Assembly: GCA_963785075.1 (NCBI GenBank)
Contig: CAWATW010000007.1
Span: 434,001 to 498,000, forward strand
Source of the DNA: JAOUGY01 sp963785075
GTDB lineage: Bacteria; Actinomycetota; Acidimicrobiia; Spongiisociales; ZC4RG35
Reading direction: 5' to 3'
DNA: 64,000 bases
Part shown: one piece after another, positions 51,634-59,887 of the stretch
How the letters are laid out: every line of letters begins with the position of its first letter
How positions within the stretch are numbered: position 1 is the stretch's first letter
Notes under the pieces: generated by a model
What the model saw: the letters and a program-made list of their open reading frames with translations, nothing else
Database searches by the model: none
What the model was told of the DNA's origin: nothing
Translations under genes and position numbers: made by a program

Positions 51634-51696
51634 GATCCAGCGGACCGCTGCGGCTCCCGATACGTGTGAGGTTGCCGCTCCGAGGTTCCTGCTCGT

Positions 51697-53871
51697 ATGG
51701 ACACGCTCCCGCTCAAGCCACGTCGTGGCGACCGCCTCTCCCGCCGCCTGGTGGTGGCGGCACTCGCCGCTGCCCTGGTGGGTGCCCTGTCGTGGGGGAT
51801 AGCGGCGCGGCCATCGTCTGCGCTCGCCGGTCGTTCCTCGTGGGCCGCGGCGCCGGTGACGCTCGACGACGGCTTGGAGGCGGTGGCGACGATCGAGGGC
51901 CAGACGTTCACCGTGCACACCGTGGGCGGGGCGCGGACCTTCCTTCCGGGCGTGAACCTGGGGGTGACCGTGCCGGGCCGCTATCCCGGCGAGCTGCAGT
52001 TGACCGCCGAGGACTACCGGCGCTGGTTCCCGCAGATGATCGAGATGGGGTTTCGGGCGATCCGCGTCTACACGGTCCACCCTCCGGCCTTCTACACCGA
52101 GCTCGAACGCTTCAACCGTGAGCATGCCGACACCCCGCTCTACCTCGTCCATGGGATCTGGCCGCCCGAGGAGCTCATGTTCGAGACCGAAGACCTGTGG
52201 GATCCGGAGGTCGTGGAGGCGTTCGAGCACGAGATCGATCAGGCGGTGGCCGCGGTGCACGGTGAGCTCGACGCCTATCACCTGCGTCCGGAGTTCGGAG
52301 CGTACGAGGGCGACGTCTCGCCGTGGCTCGTTGCATGGGCGATCGGCGCGGAATGGGAACCGACGATCATCGACGCATCGGATCGGCACAACGCCGGACT
52401 GACACCGTATCTGGGCGAGCTCGTCTCCGCTGCGGGCGGGGCCACCCCGACGGAGACCTGGCTGGCGTCGATGTTCGACCATCTGGCGATCGCCCAGTCG
52501 GAACGAGGCAGATCGGTTCCGTTCACCTTCGTCAACTGGCCGACCACCGACCCGCTCCATCATCCGGCGGAGCCCAACCCCGGCACCGAGGACTTGGTCT
52601 CGATCGATGCCAACAACATCGACACGTCGGGTTGGGCCGGAGGGCAGTTCGCCAGCTATCACGCCTACCCCTACTTCCCGGACTTCCTCCGTCACGAATA
52701 CGTGGAGGCCGCTGATCCGTACGCTGCGTACCTCGAGGAGTTGGCCACGCATCACGCGGGGATGCCCGTGATGATCACCGAGTACGGGGTCTCCGGAGGT
52801 TGGGCGTTCGCCCACGACGAGCCGAACGGCAGAACCCACGGGATGCATCGGGAGCCGGAGCAGATGGCGGTCGATGCAGAACTCTTGCGGGTGATCCACG
52901 ACCAGGGCCTCGCCGGGGGATTCGTGTTCGAATGGACCGACGAGTGGTTCAAGTTCACGTGGAACACGCTCGCCTACATGCACCCGGATGATCGTCGGGC
53001 GATGTGGCACGACATGTACACCAATGAGTCGTTCTTCGGCGTCGTCTCCGTGGAGCCCGGCTCCGGTGGGCCTCCGATCGTGATCGACGGCGCGGATGAC
53101 GACTGGGACGAGGGCGTGGTGCTGGCCGGCGGAGGCGGGATCGAGGAGACCTTCGACGATCTCTTCGGAGGCGTGTTTGCCGGACTGTTCGATGGTGATG
53201 GCGCTGCCAAGCTAGAGGTGACGCACGACCCGTCGTTCCTGTACGTCCACGTCCGCACGGCGAAATCGTGGGACGGGACGCCGTTCGCCATCGAGTTTTC
53301 CCCGGCCGAGCCTGCAGACGCGCCTGCCGTGAGCCGGATCGTCGTGGACCCGGCAGGATCGCGCCTCGAATGGTGGTCCGAGTTCGATCCTTTCCTTGCG
53401 CACCATGGGTCACGTGCGACCGAGTTCGTCCCCACGCCACAGGACGCCGAAGGCTGGAACCCGATTCGGCTTCTGACGGCCCGGGTCCAGCACGCTCCCT
53501 GGGGTGAGGTCTTCGATGCGGAGCTCCTCGACGTGTCGCAGCACGTTCGTGGCAGTTCCGATCCCGAAGATGCCGGCTTCGACAGCCGGGCGGGATGGGA
53601 GGCGGACGGTTCGACCATCGAGATCCGCATTCCGTGGCTCGCACTCGGGATGTCGGATCCGTCGAGTCTCACGATGCTCGACGTCGACGACGACGGGCTC
53701 GTGACCGGCAGGAGCATCACGGGCCTCCGCCTTGCCCTTTCCGGTGATTCCGGACTCGAAGCTCACGGCGTGTACTCGTGGAACCCGTGGTCGGCCGTCG
53801 AGTGGCACGAGCGCCCGAAGGTCGGCGTCGAGGTGTTCGCGCAGACGAACATCGAGCTCGGCGGGCGCTGA
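51697..53871 (+). CDS. Secreted clan GH-A-like glycosidase-type protein
   Basis: This 724-residue protein has a signal anchor (about 14-40), a TIM barrel (about 70-440) and a C-terminal beta-sandwich region (about 460-724, 'PSFLYVHVRTAKSWDGTPFA'). The barrel contains 'AWAIGAEWEPTIID' and 'PVMITEYGVSGGWAFAHD', the paired glutamates of clan GH-A glycosidases (acid/base after strand 4, nucleophile after strand 7). It could cleave a polysaccharide outside the cell, perhaps that made by the convergent GT2 operon. The link is inferred from adjacency. Confidence 0.75.
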   Translation: MDTLPLKPRRGDRLSRRLVVAALAAALVGALSWGIAARPSSALAGRSSWAAAPVTLDDGLEAVATIEGQTFTVHTVGGARTFLPGVNLGVTVPGRYPGELQLTAEDYRRWFPQMIEMGFRAIRVYTVHPPAFYTELERFNREHADTPLYLVHGIWPPEELMFETEDLWDPEVVEAFEHEIDQAVAAVHGELDAYHLRPEFGAYEGDVSPWLVAWAIGAEWEPTIIDASDRHNAGLTPYLGELVSAAGGATPTETWLASMFDHLAIAQSERGRSVPFTFVNWPTTDPLHHPAEPNPGTEDLVSIDANNIDTSGWAGGQFASYHAYPYFPDFLRHEYVEAADPYAAYLEELATHHAGMPVMITEYGVSGGWAFAHDEPNGRTHGMHREPEQMAVDAELLRVIHDQGLAGGFVFEWTDEWFKFTWNTLAYMHPDDRRAMWHDMYTNESFFGVVSVEPGSGGPPIVIDGADDDWDEGVVLAGGGGIEETFDDLFGGVFAGLFDGDGAAKLEVTHDPSFLYVHVRTAKSWDGTPFAIEFSPAEPADAPAVSRIVVDPAGSRLEWWSEFDPFLAHHGSRATEFVPTPQDAEGWNPIRLLTARVQHAPWGEVFDAELLDVSQHVRGSSDPEDAGFDSRAGWEADGSTIEIRIPWLALGMSDPSSLTMLDVDDDGLVTGRSITGLRLALSGDSGLEAHGVYSWNPWSAVEWHERPKVGVEVFAQTNIELGGR

Positions 53872-53879
53872 CCCGAGCA

Positions 53880-53898
53880 GCCGGTGGTCATCACCGGC
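53880..53898. terminator. Hairpin between convergent glycosidase and GT2 genes
   Basis: GCCGGTG - GTCAT - CACCGGC forms a 7-bp stem in the 64-bp gap between the two stop codons and may terminate both transcripts. No U-run. Confidence 0.45.
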
Positions 53899-53935
53899 AG
53901 CCGGACATTGCGTATCAGCCGTGGTGGTTCGGAGA

Positions 53936-55612
53936 TCAGGGCTGGGTTCCCGGGACCACACCGAACTGCGGCCCGTTTGAATCGAGCGTGAGCCCGCGCG
54001 TCCCGGCGGGAGCGCCACCGGAGGGCGGTGCGTCGCCCGAGTCGAGGCCGGCGAGGGGGCTCCAGGTCGCGGCAAGCATCAGAACGAGCATCGCAATGCC
54101 GGCGAACGAGGTTCGGCGGTGGGCCATCGCCGATCGCCGTGATCGATTGGCAGCTCGGACCGGTGGCCCCGCCTCGTGGGCCGGGGCCGGCACCGTCACG
54201 ACGGCGCTGGACGGCGCCGGTGTGGCGAAGCCCTGTCGCGGCATCGCACCCCAGTCCTTCCGTCCGCGTGCGAACTGCCACAGTCCCTGGATCCTCCACA
54301 GGTTCGTGAGCTGTCGATAGCCGAAGTTGTCGATGAGGGCGTAGAACGTGAGACGGAGGACCTCGCGACGGAGCGGATAGCGTCGGAATGTCAGCTCCTC
54401 GAGCGCCACGGCCGACACCGACAGCAGCACGCCCCACACCACGGCAACCAGCATGAACCCGAGCATGAAGTCGACCGAAAGCGCGCCGATGGCCCACGCG
54501 AGCGGAATCACCAGGTAGCCGAACAGTTCGACGAGCGGTCCGAGGAACTCGAAGATGAAGAAGTATGGGAACGCCAACCAGCGGAGGACACCCTGGTTGC
54601 GGTCGAACATCACGCCGCGATGCCGCCACAGCGTGTCGGCCAGGCCACGCTGCCAGCGCTTTCGCTGCCTTCCGAGGATCGACAGTGAGTGGGGGGCCTC
54701 GGTCCAGGAAACGGGGTCGGGCACGAATGCGATCTTGTAGTCACGACCGGCGGCCCGAAGCTGCCGATGCATTCGGACGACGAGCTCCATGTCCTCTCCC
54801 ACGGTGTCGGTCTCGTACCCGCCGACGTCGACGACCACCGAGCGCTTGAAGACGCCGAAGGCACCGCTGATGATCAAGAGGGCGCCGATCGAGCTCCACC
54901 CCACCCGGCCCACCAGAAATGCCCGCAGGTACTCGACGACCTGAAGCGTTGGCAAGGGCCGGCGCGGCAGCCCCACTCTCGTCACCCGGCCGTGGCTGAC
55001 TTCACAACCGTTGGCGATACGCACGATGCCGCCGGCGGCGACCACGCCGGGGTCGTCGATGATCGGTGTCATCACCCTGAGCAGAGCGCTTTCCTCCAGG
55101 AGGGCATCGCCATCCACCGCGCACACATACGGGTAGCGAGCGAAGTTCAGGCCACAGTTGAGGGCGTCGGCCTTTCCGCCGTTGACCTTGCCGACCACCG
55201 TCAGGTTGGGCTGCGTCTGAGACATGTAGACGTGATCGATGGGGCGTGTCTCCAAGCCTTCGGGAAGCACCCGGCGCACCGGAACGAGGTCGTACGCCTC
55301 TATGAGAAGCGCAAGCGTCGAGTCGGTGGATCCGTCGTCGATCACGATCACCTCGAACTCCGGGTACACCAGCATCAGGAGTGAACGCACGCTGTCGACC
55401 ACACCGGCCTCTTCGTTGAAGGCCGGAAGGAGCAGGCTGACCGGGGGCGTGAGAGGTGAGCGAAAGATCTCCTCGAGTGTCAACGACGGTTCTGCTCGTC
55501 GGTGGTTCACCAGCGTTCGCCAGGCCAGCAGCGTGAAGAAGGCGTAGCTGAGGTTGAGGATCAGGAAGTAGATGAGGACGACGCGTCCGGTCACCTCCAG
55601 GAAGGTGATCAT
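53936..55612 (-). CDS. Processive family 2 glycosyltransferase (polysaccharide synthase)
   Basis: This 558-residue membrane synthase has an N-terminal helix (about 8-30), a GT2 catalytic domain with 'FEVIVIDDGSTDST', 'CAVDGDALLEE', 'VGEDMELVVRMH' and the processivity motif in 'LGRQRKRWQRGL', then three to four membrane helices (about 330-420). After these comes an unusual tail of about 100 residues with one more helix ('FAGIAMLVLMLAATWSPL') and a Gly/Pro-rich end. Such enzymes make and export polymers like cellulose, hyaluronan or poly-GlcNAc. Its ATG overlaps the stop of the HEAT-repeat gene. Confidence 0.9.
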   Translation of the reverse strand: MITFLEVTGRVVLIYFLILNLSYAFFTLLAWRTLVNHRRAEPSLTLEEIFRSPLTPPVSLLLPAFNEEAGVVDSVRSLLMLVYPEFEVIVIDDGSTDSTLALLIEAYDLVPVRRVLPEGLETRPIDHVYMSQTQPNLTVVGKVNGGKADALNCGLNFARYPYVCAVDGDALLEESALLRVMTPIIDDPGVVAAGGIVRIANGCEVSHGRVTRVGLPRRPLPTLQVVEYLRAFLVGRVGWSSIGALLIISGAFGVFKRSVVVDVGGYETDTVGEDMELVVRMHRQLRAAGRDYKIAFVPDPVSWTEAPHSLSILGRQRKRWQRGLADTLWRHRGVMFDRNQGVLRWLAFPYFFIFEFLGPLVELFGYLVIPLAWAIGALSVDFMLGFMLVAVVWGVLLSVSAVALEELTFRRYPLRREVLRLTFYALIDNFGYRQLTNLWRIQGLWQFARGRKDWGAMPRQGFATPAPSSAVVTVPAPAHEAGPPVRAANRSRRSAMAHRRTSFAGIAMLVLMLAATWSPLAGLDSGDAPPSGGAPAGTRGLTLDSNGPQFGVVPGTQP

Positions 55613-56616
55613 GGCGCCCCTCGTGCCATCTCGGCGGCCTCGATCAGGAACGGGTTGCCTGACTCGGCCGACAAGGCGACCACGGCCTGGAGATCGAGGC
55701 CGGCAGCGGCGGTGGCGGCGGCCCGCGCCGGCAGGTAGTCGTCGTCCGAGGCCATGCGGATGAGCCGGTCGAAGTGATCTCTTCGACCCGTCACTCCGAC
55801 CGCAGTGGCCGCCGCGGCGCGGACATAATCCTTTTCGTCGTCCAGGAGTGCAGGGACCGCGGCGGCTGCCGCCCTTCCGCCGAGACGCCCGAGCGCTCGC
55901 ACCGTCGCCACCCGGACCTGGGGAGCATCGTCTGTCAGATGGGCGACCAGAGCTCGACCGTGCTCCACGGTGCCGACTCGACCGAGCAGCTCGGCGGCGA
56001 CGGCCCGAACGTCTGGATTCGCAGACTCCATCAGGGCGGCGAGCCCTGGGGCGGCGGAAGATCCGATGTCGATGAGGGCCTGTCCACCGATGGCGCGGGC
56101 CACCGCGCCCGTCGAGAGGGCGATCACGATCGGCGCCACCGACTCCATCGAACCCTGTTTGCCCAGTGACCTGGCGGCGGCGTTCCTGACCTGACGTGAC
56201 CCGTCGGAGAGCAGCGGGATCAATTGTTCGGTCTGGGAACGGCCGATGTCGCCCAGGGTGTAGGCGGCTTCGGCCCGTCGCCACGAGCTCCGGCTTCCGA
56301 GACGACGGACGGACGTTGCGATGAGACCGGTGTCTTCGGCGAGGTCCGTGATCCTGCGTCGGCCATCGCCGGTGAGTGACCTGCCGTACTTGGCCAGGAG
56401 GCTGATCATCGCTCGGTGCTCGAGACCCGAACTCGGGTGAGGGGGCTCGCCGTCCCCGTCGATCCAATCGAGCACCGCGGGCTTGAGACGGGCGGAAGCG
56501 GCTTCGTACCGCCGCTCGTGCCGGCGCAACACGAAGCGGTTTGCGACGACGAGCCCGGCAATGGCGAAGTTGAGAGCAGCCAGACCGATGGACAGCTCGA
56601 TGAGCAGTGCGCTCAT
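55609..56616 (-). CDS. Membrane-anchored HEAT-repeat protein
   Basis: This 335-residue protein has one N-terminal membrane helix ('IELSIGLAALNFAIAGLVVA', about 6-25), a linker, then about six HEAT-type helical repeats (about 110-335: 'WRRAEAAYTLGDIGR', 'RQVRNAAARSLGKQGS', 'PDVRAVAAELLGRVGT', 'PQVRVATVRALGRLGG'). HEAT arrays are scaffolds. Sitting between a response regulator and a GT2 synthase with a 4-nt overlap (ATGA), it may connect signal input to the synthase. Confidence 0.8.
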   Translation of the reverse strand: MSALLIELSIGLAALNFAIAGLVVANRFVLRRHERRYEAASARLKPAVLDWIDGDGEPPHPSSGLEHRAMISLLAKYGRSLTGDGRRRITDLAEDTGLIATSVRRLGSRSSWRRAEAAYTLGDIGRSQTEQLIPLLSDGSRQVRNAAARSLGKQGSMESVAPIVIALSTGAVARAIGGQALIDIGSSAAPGLAALMESANPDVRAVAAELLGRVGTVEHGRALVAHLTDDAPQVRVATVRALGRLGGRAAAAAVPALLDDEKDYVRAAAATAVGVTGRRDHFDRLIRMASDDDYLPARAAATAAAGLDLQAVVALSAESGNPFLIEAAEMARGAP

Positions 56617-56687
56617 GCGTCACGGCTCCCGAGGTTCAGCCTGGAGCTGTCACCCTCGTAGCGGGTGGACGGCGGCATGGTTGCTCC

Positions 56688-57068
56688 TCACCGCCGTGCA
56701 AGCAACGCCTGGACCCGGAGGTGCAACTCCTGGGGGCTGAACGGCTTTGTGAGGTAGTCGTTGGCGCCGGCTGTGAAGCCTTGGACGATGTCGGGCTCTT
56801 GAGCGCGGGCGCTGAGCATGAGAATCGGGATGGATGAGAGGTCTGGGTCACTCCGGAGCTCGGCGATCACTTCGATCCCCGACTTGATCGGCATCATCCA
56901 ATCGACCACCGCGACATCGGGTCGGTCGCTGCGGGCGAGGTCGAGGGCCTGCTGACCATCGGCAGCCTCGACGACGGTCCAGCCGGAGCGCTCGAGGCGA
57001 AACACGACGAGGTCCCGAATGTCGGGATCGTCCTCGGCCACGAGGATCTTTGCGGTCGTATCTGACAT
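56688..57068 (-). CDS. Stand-alone response regulator receiver
   Basis: This 126-residue CheY-like receiver has an acidic pair in 'VAEDDPDIRDLV', phospho-acceptor Asp56 in 'VAVVDWMMP', the Ser/Thr switch in 'ILMLSARAQ' and Lys in 'YLTKPFSPQEL'. There is no output domain, so it acts by protein-protein contact. It is the first gene of a likely unit with the HEAT protein (71-nt gap) and the GT2 synthase. No kinase is adjacent. The kinase at 30.7 kb is a distant candidate. Confidence 0.92.
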   Translation of the reverse strand: MSDTTAKILVAEDDPDIRDLVVFRLERSGWTVVEAADGQQALDLARSDRPDVAVVDWMMPIKSGIEVIAELRSDPDLSSIPILMLSARAQEPDIVQGFTAGANDYLTKPFSPQELHLRVQALLARR

Positions 57069-57163
57069 TTCCTGCCTGGTTTTCGCGCGTCTCCGGTATC
57101 TCCGGTTGGATACCCTGTCGGCGATGGCGGCCGGCCGTCAAGCGATGTCGGCTGCAGGAATCG

Positions 57164-57775
57164 TCAGTACAGGTTTTCGAGTTGTCGCTGGGGATATGTC
57201 CGATCGACTTCCGCTGCGTCGATGTCTCCCGACGTGATGGAGCTGAGCATCTGGCCACAGGTCGGGACCTGTGACCGGTCTGCACGAGCGGAAGGATCCC
57301 AGAGGTTGGATCGAAGTACGGCCTTCGAGCAATGGAAGTAGACGCTGTCGACGGTGACCTCGATCACCAGGTTCGGGACTCGGCCGTGGACTTCGAAACG
57401 CGAGCGCACCTCTTCGTCGTCGGTGAGACGCGCCGTGCCGTTGACCCGAAGCGTCTCTCCCACACCGGGGATGAGAAAGAGGAGCCCGACCCGCGGGTCT
57501 TCGACGATGTTGCGAAGACTGTCGAGCCGGTTGTTCCCGCGTCGATCCGGGATGAGCAGAGTCTTGGAATCGACGACCTCGACGAAACCGGCTTGGTCTC
57601 CCTTTGGAGAACAGTCCATGCCGCCCGACCCGGAGGTCGACATCGTCAGGAAGGGTGACAGGGCGATCAATGCCTTGTACTCCTCCGTGAGGTGGTCCGT
57701 CTCCTTCCGCAGTGAAGTTGCGGGGCTGTGCCCGTACAAGGCCTCGAGCTGTTCGACAGTCTCCAGATAGCGCAT
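57164..57775 (-). CDS. PPOX-type FMN flavoprotein (MSMEG_1061-like)
   Basis: This 203-residue split-barrel flavoprotein has 'MDCSPKGDQAGFVEVVDSKT', 'LLIPDRRGNNRLDSLRNIVE' and 'VGLLFLIPGVGETLRVNGTA', the pyridoxamine-oxidase-like pattern of the actinobacterial MSMEG_1061 family. It probably binds FMN or F420. The substrate is unknown. I chose the ATG at 57775, since the conserved 'RYLETVEQLEALYG' starts there. Its upstream neighbour on the same strand is an OsmC gene 43 nt away. Confidence 0.82.
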   Translation of the reverse strand: MRYLETVEQLEALYGHSPATSLRKETDHLTEEYKALIALSPFLTMSTSGSGGMDCSPKGDQAGFVEVVDSKTLLIPDRRGNNRLDSLRNIVEDPRVGLLFLIPGVGETLRVNGTARLTDDEEVRSRFEVHGRVPNLVIEVTVDSVYFHCSKAVLRSNLWDPSARADRSQVPTCGQMLSSITSGDIDAAEVDRTYPQRQLENLY

Positions 57776-57818
57776 GTCTGGATGATGCCAGGACGGCATC
57801 CTCCTCGCTGGCCCTATG

Positions 57819-58220
57819 TCAGACCTGGCGGGGTTCGAAGTCGAAGACGATCTCGGGCGAGCGTTCCAGCGTGTTGTGGATCTTGCAGGCACCGGCCACA
57901 CGCTCGAGGGTCTTGACGCGACGATCATCGGCGTCGGTGTCGAGCTTCATGGCGACGCGAATCGTTCCTATTCGGTCCGGATGATCCAACGCCTCGTCTT
58001 CCACGGTCATGGAGATTTCGGACACCGAGATCTCCTGGTTGCGTGCGAAGGTGATCATCGTGCCGATCATGCAGGTGCCGAGGGCACCCAACAGCAGCTC
58101 GGAAGGCCGGAACCCGTCGCCCGGCCCGCCGGCCTCGATGGTGTCATCGACGATGATCTCGTTGCCTCGCGCCTTGATGCGCATCCGGCGCCCATCTATC
58201 TGTTCGATCTCGACCTTCAT
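57819..58220 (-). CDS. OsmC family peroxide-reducing protein
   Basis: This 133-residue OsmC/Ohr-fold protein has the reactive Cys in 'LLLGALGTCMIGTMITFARN' and a second Cys in 'VAGACKIHNTLE', with 'ARGNEIIVDD' strands at the N-terminus. OsmC proteins reduce organic hydroperoxides using thiols. CAGGAG precedes the ATG at 58220. It lies just upstream of the PPOX gene on the same strand. Confidence 0.85.
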   Translation of the reverse strand: MKVEIEQIDGRRMRIKARGNEIIVDDTIEAGGPGDGFRPSELLLGALGTCMIGTMITFARNQEISVSEISMTVEDEALDHPDRIGTIRVAMKLDTDADDRRVKTLERVAGACKIHNTLERSPEIVFDFEPRQV

Positions 58221-58353
58221 GTGACTCCTGTCGTTTGCAGCATCTTGACACACCGCCCCGGATTGGCGTTTGCCCACGTTCGGGGCTAGTCCGATAGGAC
58301 CATCCGCCGCATAGCTCCCAAGTTGTGGGCCGCCGAACGTCGATACACTTCAC

Positions 58354-58875
58354 ATGACAGCGGCACCCACGGCATTCCCGGTCGTCGAGAACGGCTACTC
58401 CCCACAGATCGTCGACAAGTTCGTTGCGGTGTTGGCCGATCGGGCGCGTGCCCACATCGGCGGCCTGGAACGGCGGCTCGCCGACCTCGAGCGCGAGCTC
58501 GACCACGAACGTCAGCGTCCGGCGGCGCTGGAACGCCGGCTGGCCGACCGCGATGCGGAGCTGGCCGAGGAACGCGCTCGAGCCGCGGTGCTCGAACGGA
58601 GAATCGCGGACCTGCAGTCGGAGGTCGAGAAGCTGCAAGAGGTCGAAGTAGTGGAGATCGTCGACGTCGTGGAGTTCGAGGCGATCGAGGTCGAGACCGT
58701 CGCCGAGCCGGCGCCGCAGGTCGATGCTCCGCAGGTCGATGCGTCGCACCCAGTCGACTGGGCGCAGGCGGTCATCGAACGACCGTTGTACGAACACTGG
58801 AGCCAGGAGCAGCGAGAGAAAGCGGCTCAGGCGCTTCGCAACAAGCGCCTGAGCGCCTGCACTCCGACGAAGTAG
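58354..58875 (+). CDS. DivIVA-like coiled-coil protein
   Basis: This 173-residue protein has a short N-terminal segment 'GYSPQIVDKFVAVLADRARA' resembling the DivIVA-domain 'GY-x5-VD-x-F' signature. A continuous coiled coil of about 70 residues rich in Glu, Arg and Leu follows, then an acidic Val/Glu stretch and a basic tail. It may be a small cytoskeletal or scaffold protein. DivIVA membership is uncertain because the domain is partial. A perfect 11-bp inverted repeat sits near its 3' end and another hairpin follows the stop. Confidence 0.65.
   Translation: MTAAPTAFPVVENGYSPQIVDKFVAVLADRARAHIGGLERRLADLERELDHERQRPAALERRLADRDAELAEERARAAVLERRIADLQSEVEKLQEVEVVEIVDVVEFEAIEVETVAEPAPQVDAPQVDASHPVDWAQAVIERPLYEHWSQEQREKAAQALRNKRLSACTPTK
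58826..58853 (+). other. Perfect 11-bp inverted repeat within the 3' end of a CDS
   Basis: CTCAGGCGCTT - CGCAAC - AAGCGCCTGAG lies 20 nt before the stop of the coiled-coil gene. It constrains codons there and would form a stable mRNA stem. Confidence 0.6.
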
Positions 58876-58936
58876 CGGAGCCATCCCCGCTGGGCCCGAT
58901 TCGTGGCGTTGTGCCCTCGCCCAGCCGATGACGACC

Positions 58937-58963
58937 TCGGTCCGGTCGTCATGACCGGACCGA
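58937..58963. terminator. Hairpin after the coiled-coil gene
   Basis: TCGGTCCGGTC and GACCGGACCGA form an 11-bp stem with loop GTCAT, 61 nt after the stop and upstream of the next gene's TAGTTT -10. Probable terminator without a U-run. Confidence 0.5.
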
Positions 58964-59026
58964 TGCGAGAGGGCCGATTGGGTGTGGAGTTGCGCAGCCC
59001 ACGGTGCCACTCACTAGTTTGCGCTC

Positions 59027-59767
59027 ATGCGTGACGTCATGGCCGATCTCTTCGAGGCGCTGTCGAGCGGACCGAAGAACTTCTACGATCTCGAGGACCA
59101 TTTGCTCGAGCTCGGACACGATCTGGGTGAGGATCCCGATGCCGGACTCGAGGCGCTGCTCGCCGCTGCGGATCGCATCATCGAGCTGGATGATGCGACC
59201 GTGCTGGACCCGCTCCCATTGCTCTCCGATGTCACCTTCACGGTCGACTTCTCCGAGTCTCACGATCTGCTCGATCATCAGGTCGACCTCGTGCTCGTGG
59301 AGTTGCTCGCCGAGAACCAGGTGCCCCTGAGCATCGACGGTGAAGCCACAGGGGTCAACACACATGACAAGGGCTACCGACTACACCATCAACGCTGGCT
59401 CCATCTGACCGATCCGGAGCAGGTCACAGGGTTCAGGTTCTCGACCGAAGGTCTCGAGGTCACGCCCGCCGTGGGACCGGACCCGGAGCTCGATCTCGCG
59501 AGCCCTCTGGGAGTCCTCCTGTCCGAGGTTGCTCAGCGCATCGAGGCGGCCGGTGTTCCGGTGGAGGTGGAACCGCTCCTGTTCGAGATCGCGTCCCGGG
59601 GCGTGTTCGCGGGCACGCTTCCACCCGTCACCTGGATGTTGGATGACGTGGGGCTCGAATGCGACAACATGATGGTGGTCCCGAAAGGCTTCGACTGGGA
59701 CGCGTGGTTCGACGCCCAGGCCGCCGAGTTCGAATCCGAATTCGGCGACGGCGGCGGCGTGTTGTAG
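59027..59767 (+). CDS. Acidic hypothetical protein
   Basis: This 246-residue, strongly acidic cytosolic protein starts with 'MADLFEALSSGPKNFYDLED' after four residues, has a helical N-terminal part and beta-rich middle, and ends 'FDWDAWFDAQAAEFESEFGD'. I do not recognise a family. A TAGTTT -10 (59015-59020) ends 6 nt before the ATG, supporting expression. Codon usage is like the neighbours. It converges on the gabD-like gene. Confidence 0.65.
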   Translation: MRDVMADLFEALSSGPKNFYDLEDHLLELGHDLGEDPDAGLEALLAAADRIIELDDATVLDPLPLLSDVTFTVDFSESHDLLDHQVDLVLVELLAENQVPLSIDGEATGVNTHDKGYRLHHQRWLHLTDPEQVTGFRFSTEGLEVTPAVGPDPELDLASPLGVLLSEVAQRIEAAGVPVEVEPLLFEIASRGVFAGTLPPVTWMLDDVGLECDNMMVVPKGFDWDAWFDAQAAEFESEFGDGGGVL

Positions 59768-59887
59768 CCGGGCCTCGACGGACGCCGGGCGGCTTTCGAG
59801 GGAAGTGACCCCTGTGACCCCGAGACACAAAGCGTTCCTGCGCCGTGGTGGGCCGTGCGGCTGGACGCTTCGAATCGCAGCGCCCTG

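Noticed and set aside
53936..56623. A single 895-codon frame joining the HEAT region and the GT2 gene
   Set aside because: The upstream part of that frame is a shadow of the HEAT protein. The GT2 protein begins at the ATG at 55612, overlapping the HEAT stop.
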